From contig JABHNP010000421.1 in NCBI GenBank assembly GCA_018694455.1, positions 1 to 8,220 on the forward strand: DNA of 8,220 nt, written 5' to 3'. Each line of letters begins with the position of its first letter. Position 1 is the stretch's first letter. The DNA is from Planctomycetaceae bacterium (GTDB lineage Bacteria; Planctomycetota; Planctomycetia; Pirellulales; UBA1268). Shown piece after piece: positions 1-6,140 of this stretch. Made by a program: the position numbers and the translations under genes. Below the pieces are notes generated by a model. That model was not told the DNA's origin. It saw nothing but the letters and a program-made list of their open reading frames with translations, and ran no database searches.

Positions 1-210
1 GGCCAGGTCCTTCGAGAAATCCTCACCCTTGACGATGAAACCAACCAATACGTTTCGTACATGCAGGCAGAGTCAATAAAAATGGAATTTGACGCACCGT
101 TTCAAGTAAATCTGGATGGCGAGCCGGTCTCTTCAAAAACTTTTGCATTCAGCGTCATCCCCAACGCAATTCGATTCATACTCCCAGCATCTGCACCGCT
201 TGCATCATAA
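1..210 (+). CDS. YegS/BmrU-type lipid kinase, C-terminal end (partial)
   Basis: The 5' end is cut by the window edge. Reading from base 1 gives 69 residues and then TAA at 208-210. The tail contains VNLDGEPVSSKTFAFSV followed by IPNAIRFILP. This matches the closing beta-strands of the diacylglycerol kinase-like lipid kinases (YegS/BmrU/DgkB), where an (N/V)xDGEP motif precedes a 'xxVLPGALRxxLP'-like end. Family members phosphorylate diacylglycerol or related lipids using ATP at the membrane. The nucleotide-binding N-terminal part (GGDGT motif) is outside the window, so the assignment rests on the C-terminal motif only. The gene is on the same strand as the sulfatases but separated from the first by 228 bp, and no functional link is evident. 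Substrate cannot be inferred. Confidence 0.72.
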   Translation, partial: GQVLREILTLDDETNQYVSYMQAESIKMEFDAPFQVNLDGEPVSSKTFAFSVIPNAIRFILPASAPLAS

Positions 211-438
211 ATCCAATCGCTTGTTATGCGGCTCACGATCGACCACGAGCAACCTTCACTCAGGGCGTTTCTCGCGACGGCCTGCATTACCACAATGACT
301 CTGAAGCCGCTCCGTTGAACGTGCATGCATAAATTTTTTCATGAACTACACGAAAAGATATCCACGACGAGCAGAAGCAGGCGGTATTCTATAGATCTTC
401 TTTCAAATCATATTGGCACAACCAAAGGAATTTCCGTC

Positions 439-2109
439 ATGAAAGAACTATCGACCTCAACGCATCTGCTGCTCGTGCTCTTACTCATATATTCCTTTCA
501 AGCGATCGCAGCAGAAGCTCCGCCGAAAGCAAACGAGTACTCCGCATTTACCAAGGCCGACGCGAACAATGATGGCAGACTTGGGCCTGAAGAAGTCAAG
601 AACGAAACGCTGTTTCAACGAATGGATGCAAACTCCAATGGATTTGTCTCCCGCAAAGAGGCACAGTCGTTTATGCAAAAGCGACGAGCTCGCGAAAATG
701 CAGGAGTTGCCAAAGAGGTATCCGGCACACCAGTCTTTCCAGCGCGCACTGAGAATGAGGCTGCAAAACGAAAACTTCTTTCAACTATCCCAGCAATCAA
801 CACCAGCGAAAACCGCCCACCGAATATCGTGTTGCTGTTCGCGGACGACCTTGGGTATGGAGACACGTCGCTGTATGGGTCCCAAAAGATCCCTACGCCA
901 AATATAGATTCTCTTGGTAAACAAGGCGTTCGTTTTTCGAATGCCTATGTCACTGCCGCATCGTGCAGCCCGTCCCGTGCCGGGCTCATGTCAGGCCAAT
1001 ACCAGCAGCGATTTGGGTTTGAGTTCAATACAGCCGGCGGTGCAATCACCCATCGCCTGCACCGCGGCCTTGATCCATCAGTCGTCACGATGGCTGACGT
1101 TTTAAAGCATGCCGGCTACGTGACAGGAATGTTTGGCAAGTGGCATTTAGGAACACAGCCTCAGTTTCACCCACAGGCCCGTGGATTCGATGAGTTTTAC
1201 GGGTTTCTTGCAGGCGCGCATTCGTTTTTTCCTGCCCGAACATCGGAACCGCTGCATAGCACAATCATGCGAGACACATCGCCTCTGATTGAACCCGAGT
1301 ATCTGACTGATGCAATTGCCAGAGAGACCGTTACGTTCATCGACGCGAATCACAAGAAACCATTTTTTGCATACGTCCCGTTCAACGCAGTCCATACACC
1401 AATCGAAGCTACAAAAAAATATCAGGACCGGTTCCCAAACGAATCCAACCAAACCAAACGTGACTATTACGCTATGACCAGCGCATTAGATGATGCGGTA
1501 GGCTCGATTGTTGCTGCGATCGACAAACACGGACTCACAGACAACACGCTTGTGATTTTCGTCAATGACAATGGTGGGCCGACCTACACCGGAGTGCAAA
1601 GCAATGGGCCGCTCAAGTTAGGCAAACTCTTTCTTTTTGAAGGGGGCATTCGAGTACCGATGGTTTTTAAATTACCGGGCACATTTGAACCAAACACTGA
1701 GTACGATCAACCAACCAGTACGCTGGATCTATTTCCCACAATGTGCGGCGTGGCGGGAATCGAACTGCCGGCTGAAATCAAACTGGACGGCGTAGACCTT
1801 ACGCCCTTCATAAAAGGAACGATATCCGGCTCACCACACGACACCCTTTTTTGGAGTAACGGTCCTAATAGTGCCGTTCGCCATGGCGACTGGAAACTCA
1901 TCAAATCGTACGACAGCACCTGGCTGTTCAATCTGGCTAGTGATATTGGAGAATCAAAGAACCTTGCGAAATCAGAACCTGAAATTGTTGAACAACTGGA
2001 AGCGCTTTATCACAAGTGGCGATCTCACATGGTAGAACCGGCATGGCCAAGCAAACCGAACCGTCGCAAGGTAGAGGTTGATGGTTTGCAGTATGAGATG
2101 AATATTTAA
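439..2109 (+). CDS. Exported sulfatase with N-terminal EF-hand pair
   Basis: This 556-residue enzyme should hydrolyse sulfate esters outside the cytoplasm. The start at 439 is chosen over the in-frame ATG at 325 because AAAGGAA (424-430) lies 8 nt before it and it opens directly on a signal peptide (hydrophobic residues 9-19, likely cleavage after AIAA near 25). Residues 41-52 and 63-74 form two EF-hand calcium loops (DANNDGRLGPEE and DANSNGFVSRKE). A linker to about 126 precedes the sulfatase domain. The catalytic set is complete: D136-D137 metal ligands, C176-S-P-S-R180 (Cys to be converted to formylglycine), G233-KWHLG, H319 in VHTP, D377-N378-G, and K396 before EGGIRVP. A late GDWKLIK motif is at 483-489. 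The length is normal for type I sulfatases. It differs from the three sulfatases downstream in having the EF-hands and in lacking the TSV-x-M insert. No convincing promoter was found upstream. Substrate unknown. Confidence 0.93.
   Translation: MKELSTSTHLLLVLLLIYSFQAIAAEAPPKANEYSAFTKADANNDGRLGPEEVKNETLFQRMDANSNGFVSRKEAQSFMQKRRARENAGVAKEVSGTPVFPARTENEAAKRKLLSTIPAINTSENRPPNIVLLFADDLGYGDTSLYGSQKIPTPNIDSLGKQGVRFSNAYVTAASCSPSRAGLMSGQYQQRFGFEFNTAGGAITHRLHRGLDPSVVTMADVLKHAGYVTGMFGKWHLGTQPQFHPQARGFDEFYGFLAGAHSFFPARTSEPLHSTIMRDTSPLIEPEYLTDAIARETVTFIDANHKKPFFAYVPFNAVHTPIEATKKYQDRFPNESNQTKRDYYAMTSALDDAVGSIVAAIDKHGLTDNTLVIFVNDNGGPTYTGVQSNGPLKLGKLFLFEGGIRVPMVFKLPGTFEPNTEYDQPTSTLDLFPTMCGVAGIELPAEIKLDGVDLTPFIKGTISGSPHDTLFWSNGPNSAVRHGDWKLIKSYDSTWLFNLASDIGESKNLAKSEPEIVEQLEALYHKWRSHMVEPAWPSKPNRRKVEVDGLQYEMNI
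559..660 (+). other. Two EF-hand loops encoded in the first sulfatase
   Basis: The first loop is encoded at 559-594: D41, N43, D45, G46, L48 and E52 occupy loop positions 1, 3, 5, 6, 8 and 12. The second is at 625-660: D63, N65, N67, G68, V70 and E74 occupy the same positions, with Asn in place of Asp at position 5. Both keep the invariant Gly and the bidentate Glu, so calcium binding is plausible. They lie between the signal peptide and the catalytic domain. Confidence 0.85.
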
Positions 2110-2240
2110 CGCAACCACAGCGGGGCACTTCTTATTGATCCTGATTCACCAAAGATCCCCATTCCCCGAGCGAACAAAGTCTCTGCCCTGCTTTCAAACC
2201 ATGCGAAACAAGCAGAAATAAATACACACAGAAATAAGCC

Positions 2241-2270
2241 CCACCCTCTCTGAAACGCATGAGAAGGGGG
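2241..2270 (+). terminator. Imperfect hairpin after the first sulfatase gene (weak terminator candidate)
   Basis: CC-A-CCC-TCTC (2241-2250) can pair with GAGA-A-GGG-GG (2261-2270) across a 10-nt loop, giving nine pairs with one bulged A on each arm. It lies about 130 nt after the stop codon of the EF-hand sulfatase. No T-tract follows, so efficient intrinsic termination is doubtful. It is the only stem found between that gene and the next promoter-like block. Confidence 0.3.
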
Positions 2271-2280
2271 TCGTTACAGA

Positions 2281-2360
2281 AGACTTCGATCAGAGACAGT
2301 GACAATATAACTCAGGATTTCGACGAATATTCTCATTGACTGATGGTCTGAATAATCGAT
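2281..2360 (+). repeat. Duplicated upstream regulatory block, copy A
   Basis: These 80 bases align without gaps to 4311-4390, with 60 of 80 identical. Three stretches are invariant: CAGTGACAATATAA (2297-2310), TCTCATTGAC (2331-2340) and AATCGATA (2354-2361, one base beyond the block). Identity fades after about 2366. The block stands before the DUF1559 gene, whereas the other copy stands before a sulfatase gene. A regulatory role is an inference from this conservation and from the promoter-like boxes inside it. Confidence 0.8.
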
Positions 2361-2365
2361 AAAAT
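2336..2365 (+). promoter_or_regulatory. Sigma70-like promoter candidate for DUF1559 and lipoprotein genes
   Basis: TTGACT (2336-2341) and TAAAAT (2360-2365) each match the -35 and -10 consensus at 5 of 6 positions, with an 18-bp spacer. This would give a leader of about 155 nt before the DUF1559 ATG. The same geometry recurs in copy B, which strengthens the call. The -35 overlaps GAC-N5-GTC, an imperfect form of the palindrome seen in copy B. Confidence 0.55.
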
Positions 2366-2446
2366 TAAAACTATTGGGTGCAGAGATAATTCATTTTTTT
2401 TATTGAGGTATTTCTGGTTAAGGGGCAACTTTTTTTGTTGTTCTAC

Positions 2447-2474
2447 GATTCAATATTTAAATGATTCAATATTT
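2447..2474 (+). repeat. 12-bp direct repeat in the DUF1559 leader
   Basis: GATTCAATATTT occurs at 2447-2458 and again at 2463-2474, a period of 16 bp. It lies in the AT-rich stretch between the promoter candidate and the ribosome binding site. It could be a protein-binding site or simple slippage, and the sequence does not decide. Confidence 0.6.
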
Positions 2475-2516
2475 TAATTTTTAGAAGACACGTACTTTCT
2501 TCATTCTTCATTTCCT

Positions 2517-2521
2517 GGAGG
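2517..2521 (+). promoter_or_regulatory. Ribosome binding site of the DUF1559 gene
   Basis: GGAGG lies 6 nt before the ATG at 2528. This is the strongest Shine-Dalgarno in the window. The sulfatase genes starting at 4487 and 6141 have none that is convincing. Confidence 0.8.
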
Positions 2522-2527
2522 TTCATC

Positions 2528-3646
2528 ATGTTGATTTCTCAATACAAGAAGACGGGGCGAAGCGGTTTTACGCTCATCGAACTACTCGTCGTGATAGCAA
2601 TTATTGGAGTTCTCGTCGGCCTTCTGTTGCCTGCTGTTCAGCAAGCTCGAGAAGCCGCTCGTCGATCGGCGTGCACCAACAAACTAAAGCAGATGGGACT
2701 CGCTTGCCTCAACTATGAAAGCACCACGAAGAGGCTGCCTGCTGCAACAAGGTCACAAGAAATGTTTGCAATTCATGGAAACGGTAATTCTTCTGACCGT
2801 TGGAGCTTTATCGTTCATATCCTTCCTTTCATAGAACAGTTACCACTTCACCAGAATTTGATTCAAAAAATTACGACGGATACCAACATGAAGCCGTGGC
2901 GCGGTGGCAACAGTCAAAGAATAAATGGGCAGGACACGATCGACACAGAACTCACCGAGTTGCTGTGCCCCTCAGACCCCTTTGGCTCGCGTACAAGTGG
3001 AAATACTACTCGCGGTCGAACCAACTACAGAATCAATCGAGGGGACATACGACTGGAACGATGGCACGCTCAGGTAAGAGGGCCAGGGGGTCCAGGGATT
3101 CAAAGTTGGAATAATAAGAATGAGATGAAGGGTGTCGAACTAAAAGACATCACGGATGGCACATCCAACACGATCATGTTGGGTGAGGCTCGAATCTGTG
3201 ATTTTACCGGAGATTCAAGAGCAGGTGGCTATGGCATCACCGCTTCTATGAACGGCGGCCTAACCGGGCCTGCAGAGTGTGACGCGATCATCGGTGCCGA
3301 CTACAAATATACAAGCAGCACCACCGCGATCAATCAGCGCCCCGGAGTCAGATGGGGTGACTCGGAAGAAGGGTTTACGCTATTTTTCACGCATGCGGCT
3401 CCTAACTCTGCCCGCTGCGGCACTGGTAATGAGAATTGGGCATGCCTTCCAGCGAGTAGTTATCATCCGAGTGGTGCAGTGATGACTATGGTTGATGGAT
3501 CAGTCAGGTTTATCAACGACAACATCGATGCTGGCGACCCATCACATAAGCAGACGGGTGGCCTTAGCTACAAAGGTGCTAGCCAGCGAGGTGTGTTAGG
3601 TGCGCTCGGTTCGATGAGCGGTGGTGAAGTGGCTTCCGCACCGTAA
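2528..3646 (+). CDS. DUF1559 pseudopilin-like protein, type IV prepilin N-terminus
   Basis: This 372-residue protein belongs to the large planctomycete DUF1559 family (SBP_bac_10), whose molecular role is not established. The N-terminus is a class III signal: a short basic leader, then G13-F14-T-L-I-E18, with prepilin peptidase cleavage expected after G13 and Glu at mature position 5. A hydrophobic helix follows to about residue 35, then AVQQAREAARRSACTNKLKQ, typical of the family. Later landmarks are the ITDGTSNTIMLGE motif (208-220) and H313-x9-D323-G324-S, the prepilin-processing-associated H-X9-DG end. It should be inner-membrane anchored with its bulk outside the cytoplasm. Together with the downstream lipoprotein gene (ATG 146 nt after this stop) it forms a pairing common in Planctomycetes. 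The sulfatase neighbours suggest, but do not prove, a role at the cell surface in polymer handling. Transcription probably starts from the promoter candidate at 2336. Confidence 0.92.
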   Translation: MLISQYKKTGRSGFTLIELLVVIAIIGVLVGLLLPAVQQAREAARRSACTNKLKQMGLACLNYESTTKRLPAATRSQEMFAIHGNGNSSDRWSFIVHILPFIEQLPLHQNLIQKITTDTNMKPWRGGNSQRINGQDTIDTELTELLCPSDPFGSRTSGNTTRGRTNYRINRGDIRLERWHAQVRGPGGPGIQSWNNKNEMKGVELKDITDGTSNTIMLGEARICDFTGDSRAGGYGITASMNGGLTGPAECDAIIGADYKYTSSTTAINQRPGVRWGDSEEGFTLFFTHAAPNSARCGTGNENWACLPASSYHPSGAVMTMVDGSVRFINDNIDAGDPSHKQTGGLSYKGASQRGVLGALGSMSGGEVASAP

Positions 3647-3665
3647 TGAGTACTAAATATCCAAC

Positions 3666-3708
3666 GTCCTGTGCGGCATCTTTACTCAGCGAAGATGCCA
3701 CGCAGGAC
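3666..3708 (+). terminator. Strong 17-bp intercistronic hairpin (attenuator or partial terminator)
   Basis: The left arm is 3666-3682 and the right arm 3692-3708, with a 9-nt loop. Of 17 positions, 15 are Watson-Crick pairs, one is a G-U pair, and one is a C-A mismatch. It begins 20 nt after the DUF1559 stop codon. No T-tract follows, so it may set 3'-end stability or the ratio between the pilin-like gene and the lipoprotein gene rather than end transcription outright. Confidence 0.65.
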
Positions 3709-3792
3709 AGCGGATGCATCATCTATCTACTCAGCCGATTTCATTCTCTTGATCTCTTCACCATTGCTACTGGTTTACTCATAAGGACTACA

Positions 3793-4296
3793 ATGCGACA
3801 TCTTTCTTGGTATCACACATACTTCTGCCTGACACTCGTTTCTGCACTCACCCTCTTTTCTGTCGGATGCGGCCAGTCCGGCCCGGCGGTTGAATACGTG
3901 AAAGGTGTTGTGACACTCGATGGCACTCCTCTTGAGGGTGCCACCGTTTTCTTTTCACCCAAAGGCTCTGGTGGAATAGGTGCAGCAGGAATGACACAAC
4001 CTGATGGCTCATTCACCCTGAATGCAAAAGGCGCAAAACCTGGTGCGGGAACAGCTGCTGGCGACTACAGTGTGACCGTCACTAAAGTTGAAATGCCGGA
4101 GTTCCCCAACATCACTGAAGATGACCCCAGGTACGGCACACCTGAGCATGACCGACTCAACCAAGAGGCTGGCAGGGCAAAGCCCAAAGCAATTGTCCCA
4201 GAAAAATACAACAGCGCTGAGACAAGTCCATTCACCGCAAAAGTTGAATCCGGAAGCAATACATTTACATTCGATATTTCTTCAAAAGACGATTAG
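3793..4296 (+). CDS. Small lipoprotein with carboxypeptidase-regulatory-like domain
   Basis: This is a 167-residue secreted lipoprotein. The ATG at 3793 is preferred over the in-frame ATG at 3646, because AAGGA (3783-3787) lies 5 nt upstream and the protein then opens with a signal peptide (hydrophobic segment about 11-24) ending in S-V-G-C26-G, a lipobox-like site of the loose form common in Planctomycetes. The mature part has VKGVVTLDGTPLEGATVFF (about 36-54), then QPDGSFTL and GDYSVTVTKVE. This is the pattern of the transthyretin-like carboxypeptidase-regulatory fold, a binding and scaffold beta-sandwich without catalytic residues. The ending YNSAETSPFTAKVESGSNTF is also typical of this family of planctomycete lipoproteins. 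The gene follows DUF1559 with a hairpin in the gap and is probably co-transcribed. Its ligand and precise role are unknown. Confidence 0.85.
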   Translation: MRHLSWYHTYFCLTLVSALTLFSVGCGQSGPAVEYVKGVVTLDGTPLEGATVFFSPKGSGGIGAAGMTQPDGSFTLNAKGAKPGAGTAAGDYSVTVTKVEMPEFPNITEDDPRYGTPEHDRLNQEAGRAKPKAIVPEKYNSAETSPFTAKVESGSNTFTFDISSKDD

Positions 4297-4310
4297 CTGT
4301 TTTTTGTAGA

Positions 4311-4390
4311 GGACTGCCATCAGGAGCAGTGACAATATAAATCACAATCTTGACGGGTTATCTCATTGACCGACGGTCAAAACAATCGAT
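4311..4390 (+). repeat. Duplicated upstream regulatory block, copy B
   Basis: This is the ungapped counterpart of 2281-2360. It starts 15 nt after the lipoprotein stop codon and stands before the second sulfatase. The invariant segments are CAGTGACAATATAA (4327-4340), TCTCATTGAC (4361-4370) and AATCGATA (4384-4391). No third copy was seen upstream of the sulfatases starting at 439, 6141 or 7885. Confidence 0.8.
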
Positions 4391-4395
4391 AGTAT
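4366..4395 (+). promoter_or_regulatory. Promoter candidate of the sulfatase operon with palindromic operator
   Basis: TTGACC (4366-4371, 5 of 6) and TAGTAT (4390-4395, 4 of 6) are separated by 18 bp, the same spacing as in copy A. The -35 is the left end of a perfect palindrome, TTGACCG-A-CGGTCAA (4366-4380), which could bind a dimeric regulator competing with polymerase. The predicted leader before the ATG at 4487 is about 85 nt. Confidence 0.5.
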
Positions 4396-4486
4396 TGAGT
4401 TGGTAAAGAATTGAGGCAGTGACGCTGCAGCACCATGAACATGCCATCTTTTTATCGAAGTATGAGACACTCAACGGGACCGTTCG

Positions 4487-6079
4487 ATGAGAATTATTAT
4501 CGGCACCGTGTTTGCGATTACCGCAATCACAGCACCTGCAGCATCTCCCCAAAACCCGCCTCCAAACTTTGTGCTCGTGTACGTTGATGACCTCGGATGG
4601 GCAGAGACGTCAGTTGATATGATCAAAGGCCGCGAGGACACGCGGAGCGACTACTTCCAAACGCCACATATCGCACGAATAGCTCAGGAAGGCATGGTGC
4701 TTTCGTCGTGCTACTCACCGTCAACCTTGTGCGCACCCTCACGAAACAGCCTTCTGCATGGAATGACACCCAGCCGGCTTCGCTATACCGTATTGTCTTC
4801 GATTGAGGCGAAGAAACAGTACATGGGCAAAATAACGATTCCACAGGCACTAAAGAAAGCGAACCCCAATTATCAAACTGCACATTTTGGCAAGTGGCAT
4901 AACGAAAGTATCAAGCCCACAGAAGCGGGTTACGATGTGACCGATGGGCCAAATGGGAATGGGCCGGGTGACTTTGCTGATGATGGGAAGACTCCGCTCG
5001 GCGACGAAGACCCCAAGCGAATATTCTCGCTGACTGATAAAAGCATTCAGTTCATGGAGCAACAAGTTGCCAAAAAGCAGCCGTTCTATCTACAGCTTTC
5101 ACACTATGCCATGCATATCTGGCATGACTCTCTACAAGAGACTCGAGAGAAGTACAAGAAACTGCCACACGGAAGCACGTACCAGAAAAAAGATGACACC
5201 CCTGAGGAATCAGTTTCTATCTCCATGTACAACCATGGTTGGATCATCAACTACGCTGCAATGCTCGATGATATGGATCGTGCGACGGGAACTTTGCTTG
5301 ACGCAATCGACGAACTTGGCATTGCCGAGAATACGTTTGTCATCTTCACGTCTGACAACGGTGGTGGTTTCCGCGGCAATGCACCACTGCGAGGTGGAAA
5401 AGGAAGCCTCTACGAAGGTGGGACCCGTATGCCCAGCATGGTTCGTGGGCCGGGGATCAGCCCGGGAACCTATTGCGATATACCAATCGTGCAGTGGGAT
5501 TTTCTGCAAACGTTTTATGATTTGGCAGGTGGGACACAACCACTACCCTCGGAATTGGACGGGGGGAGCCTTCGCGATGTTTTCATGCGAGGCAATAAAG
5601 GAAAGGTCACGCGTAACACCGCGCCACTCGTCTTTCACTTCCCTTGGCACACAGGCGATCCTGAGTCTGCGGTTCGCATGGGCGACTACAAGTTAATAAA
5701 AAATCTCGATACGTTGGATGTTGAGTTGTACGATGTCTCAAGCGATATATCTGAACGGCATGATGTGTCATCAAGCATGCCGGAATTGGTGAAGAAACTC
5801 GACCATCAACGTTCCAGCTATTTGGACTCAGTGGACGCTGAGACCGTAACCCTCATTCGTCGTAATTACGTAGAACTGCTCGAGGACAGTTGGATCGCCA
5901 ATGGCCGAAAGCGATTTGGAAAATTGAAAGCAGATCTTCATGCCGACCCCACTAATAAACAAAAAGCGTTTCAGGTAGACGTCTCTAAAAACCATGTGGA
6001 GTTTCAGGATCGACAACTGTCTCGATCTCGTAGGCTTATTGAAATGCATGAATTACGTGGTACCGCTGATCACAATTAG
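4487..6079 (+). CDS. Exported sulfatase, first of three tandem paralogues
   Basis: This 530-residue type I sulfatase has a complete catalytic set: D34-D35, C82-A-P-S-R86 (formylglycine site), G135-KWH138, H210 within SHYAMHIWH, D290-N291-G, and K305 in RGGKGSLYEGG. A signal peptide (residues 1 to about 20, AITAITAPA) directs export. The start is fixed by this signal peptide rather than by a ribosome binding site, because only a weak GGGA (4476-4479) precedes it. After the first Asp pair there is an insert, TSVDMIKGREDTRSDYFQTP, in place of the short loop of the upstream EF-hand sulfatase. The two following sulfatases share this insert, so they form one subfamily. A glycine-rich loop follows at 154-161, and a basic tail of about 70 residues extends past the domain. 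The gene sits behind promoter block B and is followed after 61 bp by the next sulfatase, probably in one transcript. Substrate unknown. Confidence 0.92.
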   Translation: MRIIIGTVFAITAITAPAASPQNPPPNFVLVYVDDLGWAETSVDMIKGREDTRSDYFQTPHIARIAQEGMVLSSCYSPSTLCAPSRNSLLHGMTPSRLRYTVLSSIEAKKQYMGKITIPQALKKANPNYQTAHFGKWHNESIKPTEAGYDVTDGPNGNGPGDFADDGKTPLGDEDPKRIFSLTDKSIQFMEQQVAKKQPFYLQLSHYAMHIWHDSLQETREKYKKLPHGSTYQKKDDTPEESVSISMYNHGWIINYAAMLDDMDRATGTLLDAIDELGIAENTFVIFTSDNGGGFRGNAPLRGGKGSLYEGGTRMPSMVRGPGISPGTYCDIPIVQWDFLQTFYDLAGGTQPLPSELDGGSLRDVFMRGNKGKVTRNTAPLVFHFPWHTGDPESAVRMGDYKLIKNLDTLDVELYDVSSDISERHDVSSSMPELVKKLDHQRSSYLDSVDAETVTLIRRNYVELLEDSWIANGRKRFGKLKADLHADPTNKQKAFQVDVSKNHVEFQDRQLSRSRRLIEMHELRGTADHN

Positions 6080-6140
6080 TGTTCGAAATCTAGAATCGAA
6101 ACAGCTTGCCTTTACGACTCAAAGCAGAAACGAACCACCG

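Larger units (their letters stand above)
2110..2527 (+). other. 418-bp intergenic region with hairpin, promoter block and AT-rich leader
   Basis: No coding region is supported here. From left to right it holds about 120 bp with no recognisable signal, an imperfect GC-rich hairpin (2241-2270), a promoter-like block that recurs at 4311 (2281-2365), an AT-rich stretch with a T-run at 2394-2401 and another at 2430-2437, a 12-bp direct repeat (2447-2474), and the DUF1559 ribosome binding site. The base composition shifts sharply to AT after about 2340. Confidence 0.7.

Noticed and set aside
325..438. Upstream in-frame ATG that would add 38 residues to the EF-hand sulfatase
   Set aside because: The extension is not signal-like and would bury the hydrophobic signal peptide. 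The ATG at 439 has AAAGGAA 8 nt upstream and opens directly on the signal peptide.
211..438. Promoter for the EF-hand sulfatase (TTGAAC at 315, TATAGA at 390)
   Set aside because: No -35 and -10 pair with acceptable spacing was found, and neither box matches the block found twice further downstream.
3646..3792. ATG overlapping the DUF1559 stop (TAATG) as start of the lipoprotein gene, implying translational coupling
   Set aside because: It would place 49 residues before the lipoprotein signal peptide and run through the strong hairpin. The ATG at 3793 has its own AAGGA and a lipobox at the right distance.
4426..4440. Small GCAG-TGACG-CTGC stem in the leader of the second sulfatase
   Set aside because: Only four base pairs, too short to call as a regulatory structure.
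5067..5696. Open frame of 209 codons inside the second sulfatase gene, and several antisense open frames of 60-109 codons
   Set aside because: They are shadows of strongly supported sulfatase and DUF1559 genes, with no recognisable motifs and unlikely amino acid compositions.
5994..6140. Long N-terminal extension of the third sulfatase overlapping the second sulfatase gene
   Set aside because: The signal peptide starts at 6141, and the extension is only the preceding gene read in another frame.
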